Assembly (NCBI GenBank): GCA_021778815.1
Contig: JAJYBW010000135.1
Span: 1-8,591 of the forward strand
DNA from: Acidobacteriota bacterium
Lineage (GTDB): Bacteria > Acidobacteriota > Terriglobia > Terriglobales > Acidobacteriaceae
DNA: 8,591 nt
Reading direction: 5' to 3'
The stretch's first letter is position 1. The number at the start of each line of letters is the position of its first letter. A program made the translations under genes and the position numbers. Positions 1-6,400 of this stretch are shown here, one piece after another. The notes beneath the pieces are model-generated. The model did no database searches and had not been told where the DNA came from. It saw only the letters and a list, made by a program, of their open reading frames with translations.

Positions 1-20
1 AAATAACAACAAAGGATGAG

Positions 21-929
21 GTGGACGTGCGAGTTTTAACAGGACGGAATGTTATTCAAACCGCGGTTTCCGCGGCGAGAGTTCCTTGGTATACCAGCAT
101 CGTCTTGCTGTCGTTTCTGTTGGTGCCAGGGTTTTGTGGAAGGTCTGCCGCCGAGAAAATCTCTGCCCATGAACTGGTCCAGCAGGTTGTGTATAACGAA
201 TTGCAGGCCAACCAAAACGACCATACCCACTGGATGTATCGCGATTCCGACACCATGCCCGCGAAGAGCACGGTGAAATTGGTGGTCGAAACGCCGAACG
301 GCACCGTCTCCAAGCTGATTCTATTGAACGGCCGTCCGCTAACGCCGCAGCAGCGGGCCCAGGACGACAGTCGCATGGAGAGTATCCTGACCGATCCGTC
401 CGTAGTGGCAAGACAGCGCAGGAACAGTGCCCACGATGATCAGCAATCCGTTTCCCTGATGAAAATGTTGCCGAATGCCTTTATTTGGACTTACGCGGGA
501 GAATCCAACGGCGAAATTACTCTGAACTTCAAGCCTAGTCCAGCCTTCCAGCCCCCTACCTACGCCTCGCGCGTCTTCGCCGCTATGGCGGGTCATGCGA
601 TCGTGGATGCAGCGCAAAAACGAGTGATCGTACTGAGTGGAAAGCTGATTCAGACGGTGGAATTTGGCTGGGGACTCTTTGGAAAAATGGATAAGGGAGG
701 TACCTTCCGCATCGTTCGCTCGCAGGTAGCTCCAGGTATCTGGGAGATCACAGAAACTCACGTTCACATCCAAGGCCACATGTTCATCTTCAAAAGCATT
801 AACGAGCAGGAAGACGAAATCACCAGCAACTATAAAAAATCTCCCCCTTCGATAACACTCAGCGAGGCCATTGAAAAGTTGAAGAATGGCGACATTGCAA
901 AGGAGTTGGGAGTACAGGAGGAAGAATGA
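21..929 (+). CDS. Exported protein of unknown function (302 aa), possibly 5'-extended
   Basis: Function not recognised. The N-terminus is basic, then hydrophobic (residues about 25-38, SIVLLSFLLV), followed by RSAA|EK at 41-46, which fits a signal peptidase I site. C39 sits in PGFC, a poor lipobox, so lipidation is unlikely. The mature part alternates polar and beta-like stretches, with FKPSPAFQPP (170-179), a GLFGKMDKGGTFR segment (218-230) and an IQGHMFIFKSI strand (250-260). It resembles secreted, possibly LolA/LolB-like beta-rich proteins that I associate with Acidobacteriota; that is recollection, not a search. The first in-window start is GTG 21, with AAAGGA at 11-16 about 4 nt before it. 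GTG 27 is an alternative, better spaced behind the GAGG at 18-21. No in-frame stop lies between base 3 and the GTG, so the true start could be outside the window. The C-terminus is acidic (VQEEE). Its stop overlaps the ATG of a small candidate ORF. Confidence 0.8.
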   Translation: MDVRVLTGRNVIQTAVSAARVPWYTSIVLLSFLLVPGFCGRSAAEKISAHELVQQVVYNELQANQNDHTHWMYRDSDTMPAKSTVKLVVETPNGTVSKLILLNGRPLTPQQRAQDDSRMESILTDPSVVARQRRNSAHDDQQSVSLMKMLPNAFIWTYAGESNGEITLNFKPSPAFQPPTYASRVFAAMAGHAIVDAAQKRVIVLSGKLIQTVEFGWGLFGKMDKGGTFRIVRSQVAPGIWEITETHVHIQGHMFIFKSINEQEDEITSNYKKSPPSITLSEAIEKLKNGDIAKELGVQEEE

Positions 930-1051
930 TGACTGTGCATCATTCGGCTATCGCGAAGGCGCATGATGCTTGTCTGGGGATGAGCTTTGCACATCTGGTG
1001 CGAGAAATAAACATAGCCTGGCGCGTTGCCTGTGGAGACTGCGGAGATTGA
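926..1051 (+). CDS. Candidate 41-aa small ORF coupled to the upstream gene
   Basis: An ATG at 926-928 overlaps the TGA of the exported-protein gene (ATGA, 926-929). It is preceded by a full AGGAGG at 916-921 with 4 nt spacing, so translational coupling is physically plausible. The product would be MMTVHHSAIAKAHDACLG (1-18), then a section with FAHLVREINIAW (21-32), ending VACGDCGD with Cys36 and Cys39 in a CxxC. There is no signal peptide and no membrane segment, and I recognise no family. Caution: the AGGAGG also encodes the Glu-rich end of the upstream protein (VQEEE), so the ribosome site may be coincidental. A hairpin (937-943 with 963-969) lies inside the ORF, which argues that it may instead be 3' untranslated sequence. 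Confidence 0.3.
   Translation: MMTVHHSAIAKAHDACLGMSFAHLVREINIAWRVACGDCGD
937..969 (+). other. Hairpin just downstream of the exported-protein gene
   Basis: GCATCAT (937-943) pairs exactly with ATGATGC (963-969), a 7-bp stem around a 19-nt loop that contains a smaller TTCG/CGAA pairing. It begins 8 nt after the stop of the exported-protein gene, where a terminator would be expected. The following bases (TTGTCTGGGG) lack a proper T-tract, so intrinsic termination is doubtful. It overlaps the candidate 41-aa ORF, and the two readings compete. Confidence 0.3.
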
Positions 1052-1146
1052 GGCAGTCAAATCTGCTTCCAACCCGGGTTGTGCATCCCTTTTACCCGTT
1101 TTGCTTTTTCTTGATGTCCAGTTTTAGAAAACAGGACATAGCCTGG
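1011..1146 (+). repeat. 11-bp direct repeat ACATAGCCTGG, two copies
   Basis: ACATAGCCTGG occurs at 1011-1021 and at 1136-1146, exactly 125 bp apart. The second copy overlaps the right arm of the 1114-1139 palindrome. Both lie in the gene-poor gap before dnaN. Two exact 11-mers this close in a gap of this size are somewhat unlikely by chance, but no target-site duplication or insertion element is recognisable between them. Confidence 0.4.
1114..1139. repeat. 26-bp near-perfect palindrome (possible operator or hairpin)
   Basis: ATGTCC (1114-1119) is the reverse complement of GGACAT (1134-1139), and GTTTT (1121-1125) of AAAAC (1128-1132). The only break is one A/A mismatch (1120/1133), with AG at the centre. 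As DNA this is an operator-like dyad; as RNA it would be a hairpin with a 4-nt loop. It lies in the non-coding stretch between the exported-protein gene and dnaN. I do not recognise it as the site of a known regulator. A T-rich run precedes it, but none follows it, so it is not a + strand terminator. Confidence 0.45.
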
Positions 1147-1230
1147 ACCCAAGGTTTCATTGGCGGCGGCCTTGTTATCCTGATTTCCACTGCCATCTGC
1201 TACTACTACTGTCTTAATATTTCTTTTTAA
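1114..1230 (+). CDS. Possible 38-aa single-span membrane peptide
   Basis: ATG 1114 to TAA 1228-1230 encodes a short basic N-terminus (MSSFRKQD), a Gly/Ile/Leu-rich hydrophobic helix at about residues 14-30 (GFIGGGLVILISTAICY), and a Tyr/Cys-rich tail (YYCLNISF). This is the layout of a small inner-membrane protein with its N-terminus inside. Against it: no Shine-Dalgarno is visible (the upstream bases are pyrimidine-rich, TTTTGCTTTTTCTTG), the ATG lies at the edge of a palindrome, and the frame stays open upstream to TTG 970 without a better start. No family recognised. A chance hydrophobic ORF is quite possible. Confidence 0.2.
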   Translation: MSSFRKQDIAWTQGFIGGGLVILISTAICYYYCLNISF

Positions 1231-1463
1231 TTTTCCCCGGTAGTACTTAAAACAGCTTCCCCGCAGCCACCACCCAAAAGCGGAAACCAGTGCCCTCCTG
1301 GCGGATGCTACGACGGCCTATTTTCATCGTCTGTACCCTATTTTCCGCAGCGGATTTCCGCGCCGGACAGGAGGTTTGTTCTCTACAATTAAGTCAACGT
1401 CAATAGTGGGTTCGCAGCGGGATGCTCCCGTGGTATATAAGGTTGAAAAGAGAGACGTTCCGA
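1231..1463. other. Non-coding leader region upstream of dnaN
   Basis: No gene is convincing here. The stretch holds an AT-rich patch at its left edge, which begins inside the preceding ORF (about 1212-1236), a repeated CCTATTTTC (1318-1326 and 1339-1347), a GCGGA..TCCGC dyad near 1349-1360, and an orphan AGGAGG at 1369-1374. The only start next to that ribosome site is a TTG at 1376, too close for normal initiation. The frame from 1376 runs into dnaN out of phase and gives an arginine/serine-rich, low-quality peptide. An in-frame ATG at 1422 would extend DnaN by 31 residues that do not look like clamp sequence. Confidence 0.5.
1411..1439 (+). promoter_or_regulatory. Weak candidate promoter for dnaN
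   Basis: TTCGCA (1411-1416) matches 4 of 6 bases of the -35 consensus, and TATATA (1434-1439) matches 4 of 6 bases of the -10 consensus, with a 17-bp spacer. Transcription would begin near 1446. That would exclude the ATG at 1422 and leave ATG 1464 or ATG 1515 as the dnaN start. The matches are modest, and sigma preferences in this organism are unknown. Confidence 0.22.
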
Positions 1464-1514
1464 ATGCCAAGTCTGGAAGTCCAGCCGGAGAAGCCAGTGG
1501 TCGAGAGTACTGCG

Positions 1515-2633
1515 ATGGAAATCAGCGTAAATCGGCAGCTGTTGCTGCGCGAGTTAACAGCCACTCAAGGCGTCGTCGAACGCAAGACGACGATTCCGAT
1601 CCTATCGAACTTCTTGCTGGAAGCGGACCAGGATCGACTGACAATCACAGCCACCGACCTGGATCAAAGCATTCGCACTTCCTGCGTCGCCAAGGTCAAG
1701 AAGCCAGGTTCCTGCACCATTCCTGCGCGCAAATTGTTTGACTACATCAAGCTTCTGCCGGATGGCGAAATCAGCATCAAGCTGATGGAAAATCATTGGG
1801 TGCAGATTCGTCTCGGCCGCTCCAACACGAAAATGGTGGGCATGGCGCGGGCGAATTTTCCGCAGGTGCTGCCATTTCCTACCGCCGGCGCAATTCGTCT
1901 GCCGGCATCCGTGTTGCGCAATATGATCGGCAAAACCATCTTCTCGGTTGCCAATGAAGAGTCGCGGTATACGCTGAACGGCGCATTATTGCTGGTGAAA
2001 GCCGGAAGCTTGACCATGGTGGCTACTGACGGTCATCGTCTCGCGCACATCGAAAAGACGAACGAAAATCTTGCCGTCAGCGGAGAGAAGAAACTTTTAA
2101 TTCCCCGCAAGGCGTTGTCCGAACTGCAGTCGCTGCTGGCAAACACGGAAGAAGAATTCATCGATTTTTCCGACGATGAACAGACGCTCTATTTCCAGGT
2201 TGGCAATCGCGTTCTCACTTCACGCAAACTGACCGGCCAGTTCCCGAATTACGAGGCTGTGCTGCCGCGCGACAACAATCGTTTTGTCATTGTTCGCACA
2301 GCCGACCTGCTGGCTTCGATCCAGCGCGTTGCGCAGTTTGCGGATGAGCGATCGGGTGCAGTCAAAGTGCGGCTGGAACAGAACGAGATGAAGATTTCTT
2401 CCTCGTCCACCGAGGCCGGCGAATCCGAAGACACAATTGAGACGCCGTACAACATGGATCCGCTCGTGATCGGGTTCAACTCCACCTACATGGTCGATTT
2501 CCTGAAGGCTGTGGGTGACGTCAGCGAAGTCCGTCTGGAGTTCAAAGACGCCCAGACCGCGGGCCAGGTTCGTCCAGAAGATGCCAAGGACGATTTCCGC
2601 TATCGCTACATCATCATGCCGATGCGCATCTGA
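1515..2633 (+). CDS. dnaN: DNA polymerase III subunit beta (sliding clamp)
   Basis: DnaN forms the ring-shaped homodimer that encircles DNA and tethers DNA polymerase III and other clamp-binding proteins. The 372 residues match the usual length of about 366-375 and three-domain layout (about 1-125, 126-253, 254-372). Hallmarks are QGVVERKTTIPILSNFLLEA (18-37), ATDGHRLA (170-177), GQFPNYEAVLP (241-251) and the C-terminal YIIMPMRI, which forms part of the partner-binding pocket. ATG 1515 was chosen because clamps begin M-x-[FI]-x-V right before the first helix (here MEISVNRQLLLREL). Its Shine-Dalgarno is weak (GAGAG, 1503-1507). ATG 1464 (AAGAGAG upstream, 17 extra residues) is the main alternative, and 1422 is less likely. 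dnaA is not next to it in this window. It converges on the efflux operon and may share that operon's terminator. Confidence 0.97.
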   Translation: MEISVNRQLLLRELTATQGVVERKTTIPILSNFLLEADQDRLTITATDLDQSIRTSCVAKVKKPGSCTIPARKLFDYIKLLPDGEISIKLMENHWVQIRLGRSNTKMVGMARANFPQVLPFPTAGAIRLPASVLRNMIGKTIFSVANEESRYTLNGALLLVKAGSLTMVATDGHRLAHIEKTNENLAVSGEKKLLIPRKALSELQSLLANTEEEFIDFSDDEQTLYFQVGNRVLTSRKLTGQFPNYEAVLPRDNNRFVIVRTADLLASIQRVAQFADERSGAVKVRLEQNEMKISSSSTEAGESEDTIETPYNMDPLVIGFNSTYMVDFLKAVGDVSEVRLEFKDAQTAGQVRPEDAKDDFRYRYIIMPMRI

Positions 2634-2655
2634 ATTTTTGTCTCAGACCTGGACT

Positions 2656-2700
2656 AAAAAAAGAAGCATCCGATGGCTGTTGGCCAATGGATGCTTCTTT
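2656..2700. terminator. Bidirectional intrinsic terminator between dnaN and the osmC-like gene
   Basis: AAAGAAGCATCC (2660-2671) pairs perfectly with GGATGCTTCTTT (2689-2700), a 12-bp stem around a 17-nt loop that can itself pair TGGC with GCCA. On the + strand it starts 26 nt after the dnaN stop, but is followed only by CAGTTTG. On the - strand the stem runs into seven T's (complement of A 2656-2662), a classical terminator. It is therefore best suited to end the leftward efflux operon, with dnaN probably also stopping here. The leftward transcript would extend about 140 nt past the osmC-like stop. Confidence 0.85.
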
Positions 2701-2764
2701 CAGTTTGAGCGCGACTCGAAGCTTGCCGAGACAAAGATTCTCGACTTGCAACCTACGTGCCGCT

Positions 2765-2826
2765 GGCGCAGTCTGTCAGCGCCTTTACGACTTTGCGCAA
2801 TAGCGCAGCGGGCCTGCATTGCGCAA
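2765..2826. repeat. Two tandem hairpins in the convergent gap
   Basis: Hairpin A pairs GGCGC (2765-2769) with GCGCC (2779-2783), plus one G-C pair past a mismatch. Hairpin B pairs TTGCGCAAT (2793-2801) exactly with ATTGCGCAA (2818-2826), then GCAG (2805-2808) with CTGC (2814-2817), with a 3-nt bulge on one side and a 5-nt loop. Hairpin B lies 16 nt beyond the osmC-like stop on the - strand. Neither has a clear T-tract. They may be mRNA 3'-end stabilisers, a repeated extragenic palindrome unit, or the second half of a double terminator. Confidence 0.5.
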
Positions 2827-2842
2827 GGCTCACTTTGTTTCT

Positions 2843-3259
2843 TCAAGCAATTGCCGGTTCTAGCGCGGTCGCGACAATCTCGATCGCAATCTGCGGCGGT
2901 TGCAGCATGGTCTGGTGAATCAGGCAGCGATGCACGGAGCGTTCCATGGCAACGGTCTGATCGGCAGTCAGACTCACCGGGCTTTGCACCTTGATGACGA
3001 AGTTGCCCATTCGCGCAGGGTCGCGCAATTTTTCAGCCGCCACCGAAACTTCCAGCCCGTGATCGGCCAGCTTGCGGCTGGAGAGAAACTGCGCTGCATA
3101 AAAAGCAGCGCATGAACCCAGCGATGCCAGAAAAATCTCGGGCGGCGTCATCGCAGCATCGTCCCCGCCATTCTCAACCGGTTGGTCGCTTTCGATGATG
3201 TGCTGTCTTGCCTGGATTTGAAATCTTGTTTTTCCAACATGAGTAATCTTAACGTCCAT
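2843..3259 (-). CDS. OsmC family protein (thiol-dependent peroxidase-like)
   Basis: The OsmC/Ohr superfamily reduces organic hydroperoxides, and in some members other oxidants or persulfides, using two cysteines in the cytoplasm. The 138 residues fit the family. An N-terminal beta-rich part (VKITHVGKTRFQIQARQ) leads to the core TPPEIFLASLGSCAAF (38-53) with the peroxidatic-type Cys50. The second family cysteine is Cys112 in HRCLIHQTML (110-119). E41 is in the expected acidic position before the first helix. It belongs to the general OsmC/YhfA-like group rather than clearly to Ohr; substrate not determinable. The ATG is well supported by GAGGAG (complement of 3266-3271) 6 nt upstream. It starts 29 nt after the DUF2892 gene, so it is the last gene of the efflux operon, ahead of the terminator at 2656-2700. 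Confidence 0.92.
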   Translation of the reverse strand: MDVKITHVGKTRFQIQARQHIIESDQPVENGGDDAAMTPPEIFLASLGSCAAFYAAQFLSSRKLADHGLEVSVAAEKLRDPARMGNFVIKVQSPVSLTADQTVAMERSVHRCLIHQTMLQPPQIAIEIVATALEPAIA

Positions 3260-3288
3260 CGTGTTCTCCTCAGTGTTGCTCTGTCGCT

Positions 3289-3495
3289 TTACCGTATCCC
3301 TTTGCCGGGTTCAGGCAGTCCCAGCTTGCGAAAGATCGTCATTGCCGGACACCAGTTGGTGAACGCCGACTGCAGCAAATTCAGCCCGACAAACGCCGTC
3401 AGCCAAATCCAATTCGGCGAAACCCATCGTGCCAGCGCTAATGAAACCAGCACCACTACGCCTGCCATCAAACGAACCGCGCGATCAACTGTCAA
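3289..3495 (-). CDS. YgaP-like (DUF2892) two-helix membrane protein, TTG start
   Basis: This 68-residue protein matches the transmembrane domain of YgaP-like proteins: TVDRAVRLMAG at the N-terminus, two hydrophobic helices (about 9-25 and 28-46), then FTNWCPAMTIFRKLGLPEPG with the conserved Cys-Pro (Cys49-Pro50). In E. coli YgaP the same membrane domain is fused to a rhodanese; here it stands alone. The frame stays open upstream to 3555, but the extra residues there (basic, His-rich) are just the permease tail read in another frame. The likely start is TTG at 3493-3495, because an exact AGGAGG lies 6 nt upstream and the family N-terminus begins there. That start overlaps the permease stop by 11 nt, implying translational coupling. 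Its role beside the pump is unknown. Confidence 0.88.
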   Translation of the reverse strand: MTVDRAVRLMAGVVVLVSLALARWVSPNWIWLTAFVGLNLLQSAFTNWCPAMTIFRKLGLPEPGKGIR

Positions 3496-6400
3496 GACAA
3501 ACCTCCTCTTGTTCCGTGTTGAGTGATGAAATTCGTGCCTGCTCCTTGCGGGCATTCAGCATGTAATACAACACCGGTACCGCGGGCCAGGATAGAAACG
3601 TTGAAGCCACTCCGCCGGCGATCAGAGACAATCCCAGACCTTGAAAGATCGGGTCGGTCAGAATCACGCTCGCTCCCACTACCACGCCTGCCGCCGTCAG
3701 CAATACCGGGCGCAAGCGCACCGCGCCAGCATCGATCACCGCTTCCGCCAGTGGCATACCCTCGCGCCGTCGCAGCTCGATAAAGTCCACCACCAGAATT
3801 GAATTGCGCACAATAATTCCCGCTCCCGCAATGAATCCAATCATGGACGTCGCAGTAAAAAAATCACCCAGCAGCGCATGCGCAGGAAGAATACCGACTA
3901 GCGTCAATGGAATCGGCGCCATGATCGCCAGAGGCACCGTAAAGGATTTGAACCATCCCACCACCAGCACGTAGATCAGAATCAGTACCGCGGCGAACGC
4001 CAATCCCAGATCGCGGAAGACTTCAATCGTGATCTGCCACTCGCCGTCCCACTTCATTGAGTAGTGGTCCGTCGACTCCGGCTGGACAGAGTTGTAGCGA
4101 ACCAGCTTGTATCCATCGGGCAACGTCAGTTTGTCGAGCGCTTGGTTCATTTTCATGATTGCGTAGACCGGGCTTTCTTCTGCGCCGGCTACATCGCCGG
4201 TCACATAGACCACGCGCTTCAGATTCTTGTGATAAATATCCGGCTTCAACGTGGTGTGGTCCACATCCACCAGTTCGCGCAACGAAACCATACTGCCGTC
4301 CGCGCCGCGCAACTTGATATTCTGCAGCGCCTCTAGCGACGAGCGATCTGGCCGATCCAGTTCCACCATCGTTGGCACTGCCTCGCGCGCATCCTGCGAG
4401 TGCAGCAGCCCCGCCTGCGTCCCCGACGCGGCCAGTTGAATCGTTTGCGCCACCTGGGCCACCGCGATTCCATGCAGCGCCGCTTTGGTTTCGTCGACAC
4501 GCAACACCAGTTGCTGCTGCGGGTCCTGCATGTACCAGTCGGTGTCGACCACGCCCTTGGTCTGCTGGAAGACTTGCTTCACCTGCCGCGCAACTTCCAA
4601 CTGCCCCTGCGGGCTCGGTCCATAAATTTCGGCGACCAGCGTCTGCAGCACGGGCGGTCCCGGCGGAACCTCCGACACTTGAATCCGCGCGCCGAAGCGC
4701 TGCGCAATCTGGTCCAATCCTGGTCGCATCCGTTTCGCGATCTCGTGGCTTTGCGCGCTGCGCACATCGGCAGGCAACAGATTCACCTGGATGTCCGCCT
4801 GGTTCGGCTGGCTGCGCAGGTAGTAATGTCGCACCAGCCCATTAAAGTTGTACGGGCCTGACGTTCCAGAATAGATCTGATAATTTGTCACATCGTTCTG
4901 CTGGCTCAGGTAGGCGCCCATCGCCTGCGCCACGCGCGTGGTCTGCTCCAGCGGAGTGCCGTCTGGCATATTGATCATCACCTGGAACTCGCTCTTATTG
5001 TCGAAGGGCAGCATCTTCACCAGCACCATCTTCATCGGCACCAGCGCGCAAGCTGCCAGCAGCAACAGCACGACGACCCCCAGAAACAGATAGCGCGTTC
5101 GCGGTTTGTACAGCAGCGGATGCATCACCCGGCGGTAGAATCGCGTCAGCCAGCCTTCCTTTTCCGGCTCCAAAGTACGCGCGCCTTCTAAATGTTTGCG
5201 TCCCAGCAGGCGCATCGCCGCCCATGGTGACACCACGAACGCGACAATCAAAGAAAACATCATGGCCGTTGACGCGCCCACCGGAATCGGCCGCATGTAT
5301 GGCCCCATCAGACCGCGCACCAGCGCCATGGGTAGAATCGCCGCGATCACGGTGAACGTCGCCAGAATGGTGGGGTTTCCCACCTCGGCCACAGCCTCCA
5401 CCGCAACTTCACTCAGTGGACGCCGGCAGTTTTTCGGTAGACGAAAATGGCGGACCATGTTTTCGACCACAACAATGGCGTCGTCCACCAGGATGCCGAT
5501 GCTGAAGATTAGCGCGAACAGCGTCACCCGGTTCAGCGTGTAGCCCAGCAGGTAGAAGACCACCATCGTCAGCGCCAGCGTGACTGGAATCGCCAGCAGC
5601 ACCACGCCCGATTCACGCCAGCCTAGAAACAGCGCAATCAAAAAAGTCACGGAAAGCGTCGCGAGTAAAAGATGCTTCAGCAGCTCATCGGACTTGGCTT
5701 TGGCCGTCGCGCCGTAATTTCGCGTGGTCGTAATTGTCACATCGGCGGGCAGCGTCACGCCGCGCATCTCTGCCACTCGCTGCAACACGGCGCGTGAAAT
5801 GTCGGTGGCGTTAGTGCCCTTACGTTTCGCAATCGTAATCGTCACCGCGGGATATTCCTGTGCAGGACCGCCGCGCGCACTGGTGCCGGTGGTCCCGAAC
5901 AACACGTAATCATGCGGCTCTGCCGGCCCGTCGACAATCTTGTCCGCCACATCCCGCAGGTATATCGGTCGTCCATTGGCAACCCCGACCACAACCCCCG
6001 CAAGGTCGTTGGTGTCTTTGAAGAGGTTCCCGGCGTCTACAAGAATTTCCTGGTTGCCTTCGGCAAACTCGCCTGCCTGCGTGCGCGCATTTGCCGCCTT
6101 CAGCCGCTCGACAACCGTGTCCGGCGAAATGTTGAAGGCCGACAACTTCGCTGTACTCAACACCACTCGCATGGCGCGTGGTTGTCCACCAATCAGCTTG
6201 GTTTCTGAAACGTCGGGCACCTGCCGGATGGTGTGCTGCACCTCTTCGGCCATCTGCCGCAGTTGATAGCCGTTGTAATTCGCTCCCCACAACGTCACTG
6301 CCAGAATCGGCACATCGTCGATCGAATGCACCTTGACCAGCGATGGCGAAGCGCCGACTGGCGTTCGGTCGGCATTCGAATATAGCTTGCTGTACACCTT

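Noticed and set aside
188..1088. DnaA-box-like 9-mers (perfect TGTGTATAA at 188-196; one- or two-mismatch copies at 934-942, 985-993 and 1080-1088) and an AT-rich patch at 1212-1236 near dnaN, hinting at a replication origin
   Set aside because: The one perfect match lies inside a coding region, and such relaxed matches are expected about once in a window this size by chance. The boxes are not clustered and dnaA is absent.
1376..1741. 121-codon + strand frame overlapping the start of dnaN
   Set aside because: It begins at a TTG 1 nt from the AGGAGG, is out of phase with dnaN over most of its length, and encodes an Arg/Ser/His-rich peptide with no family look; the dnaN frame is certain.
2515..2994. 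159-codon + strand frame spanning the dnaN end, the terminator and the osmC-like gene
   Set aside because: It would run through the terminator hairpin and antisense to the OsmC-like gene, and encodes no recognisable domain.
4064..4861. Several + strand frames antisense to the permease second periplasmic loop
   Set aside because: They are His/Arg- or Ala/Pro-rich antisense readings with no family resemblance; the - strand permease frame is unbroken there.
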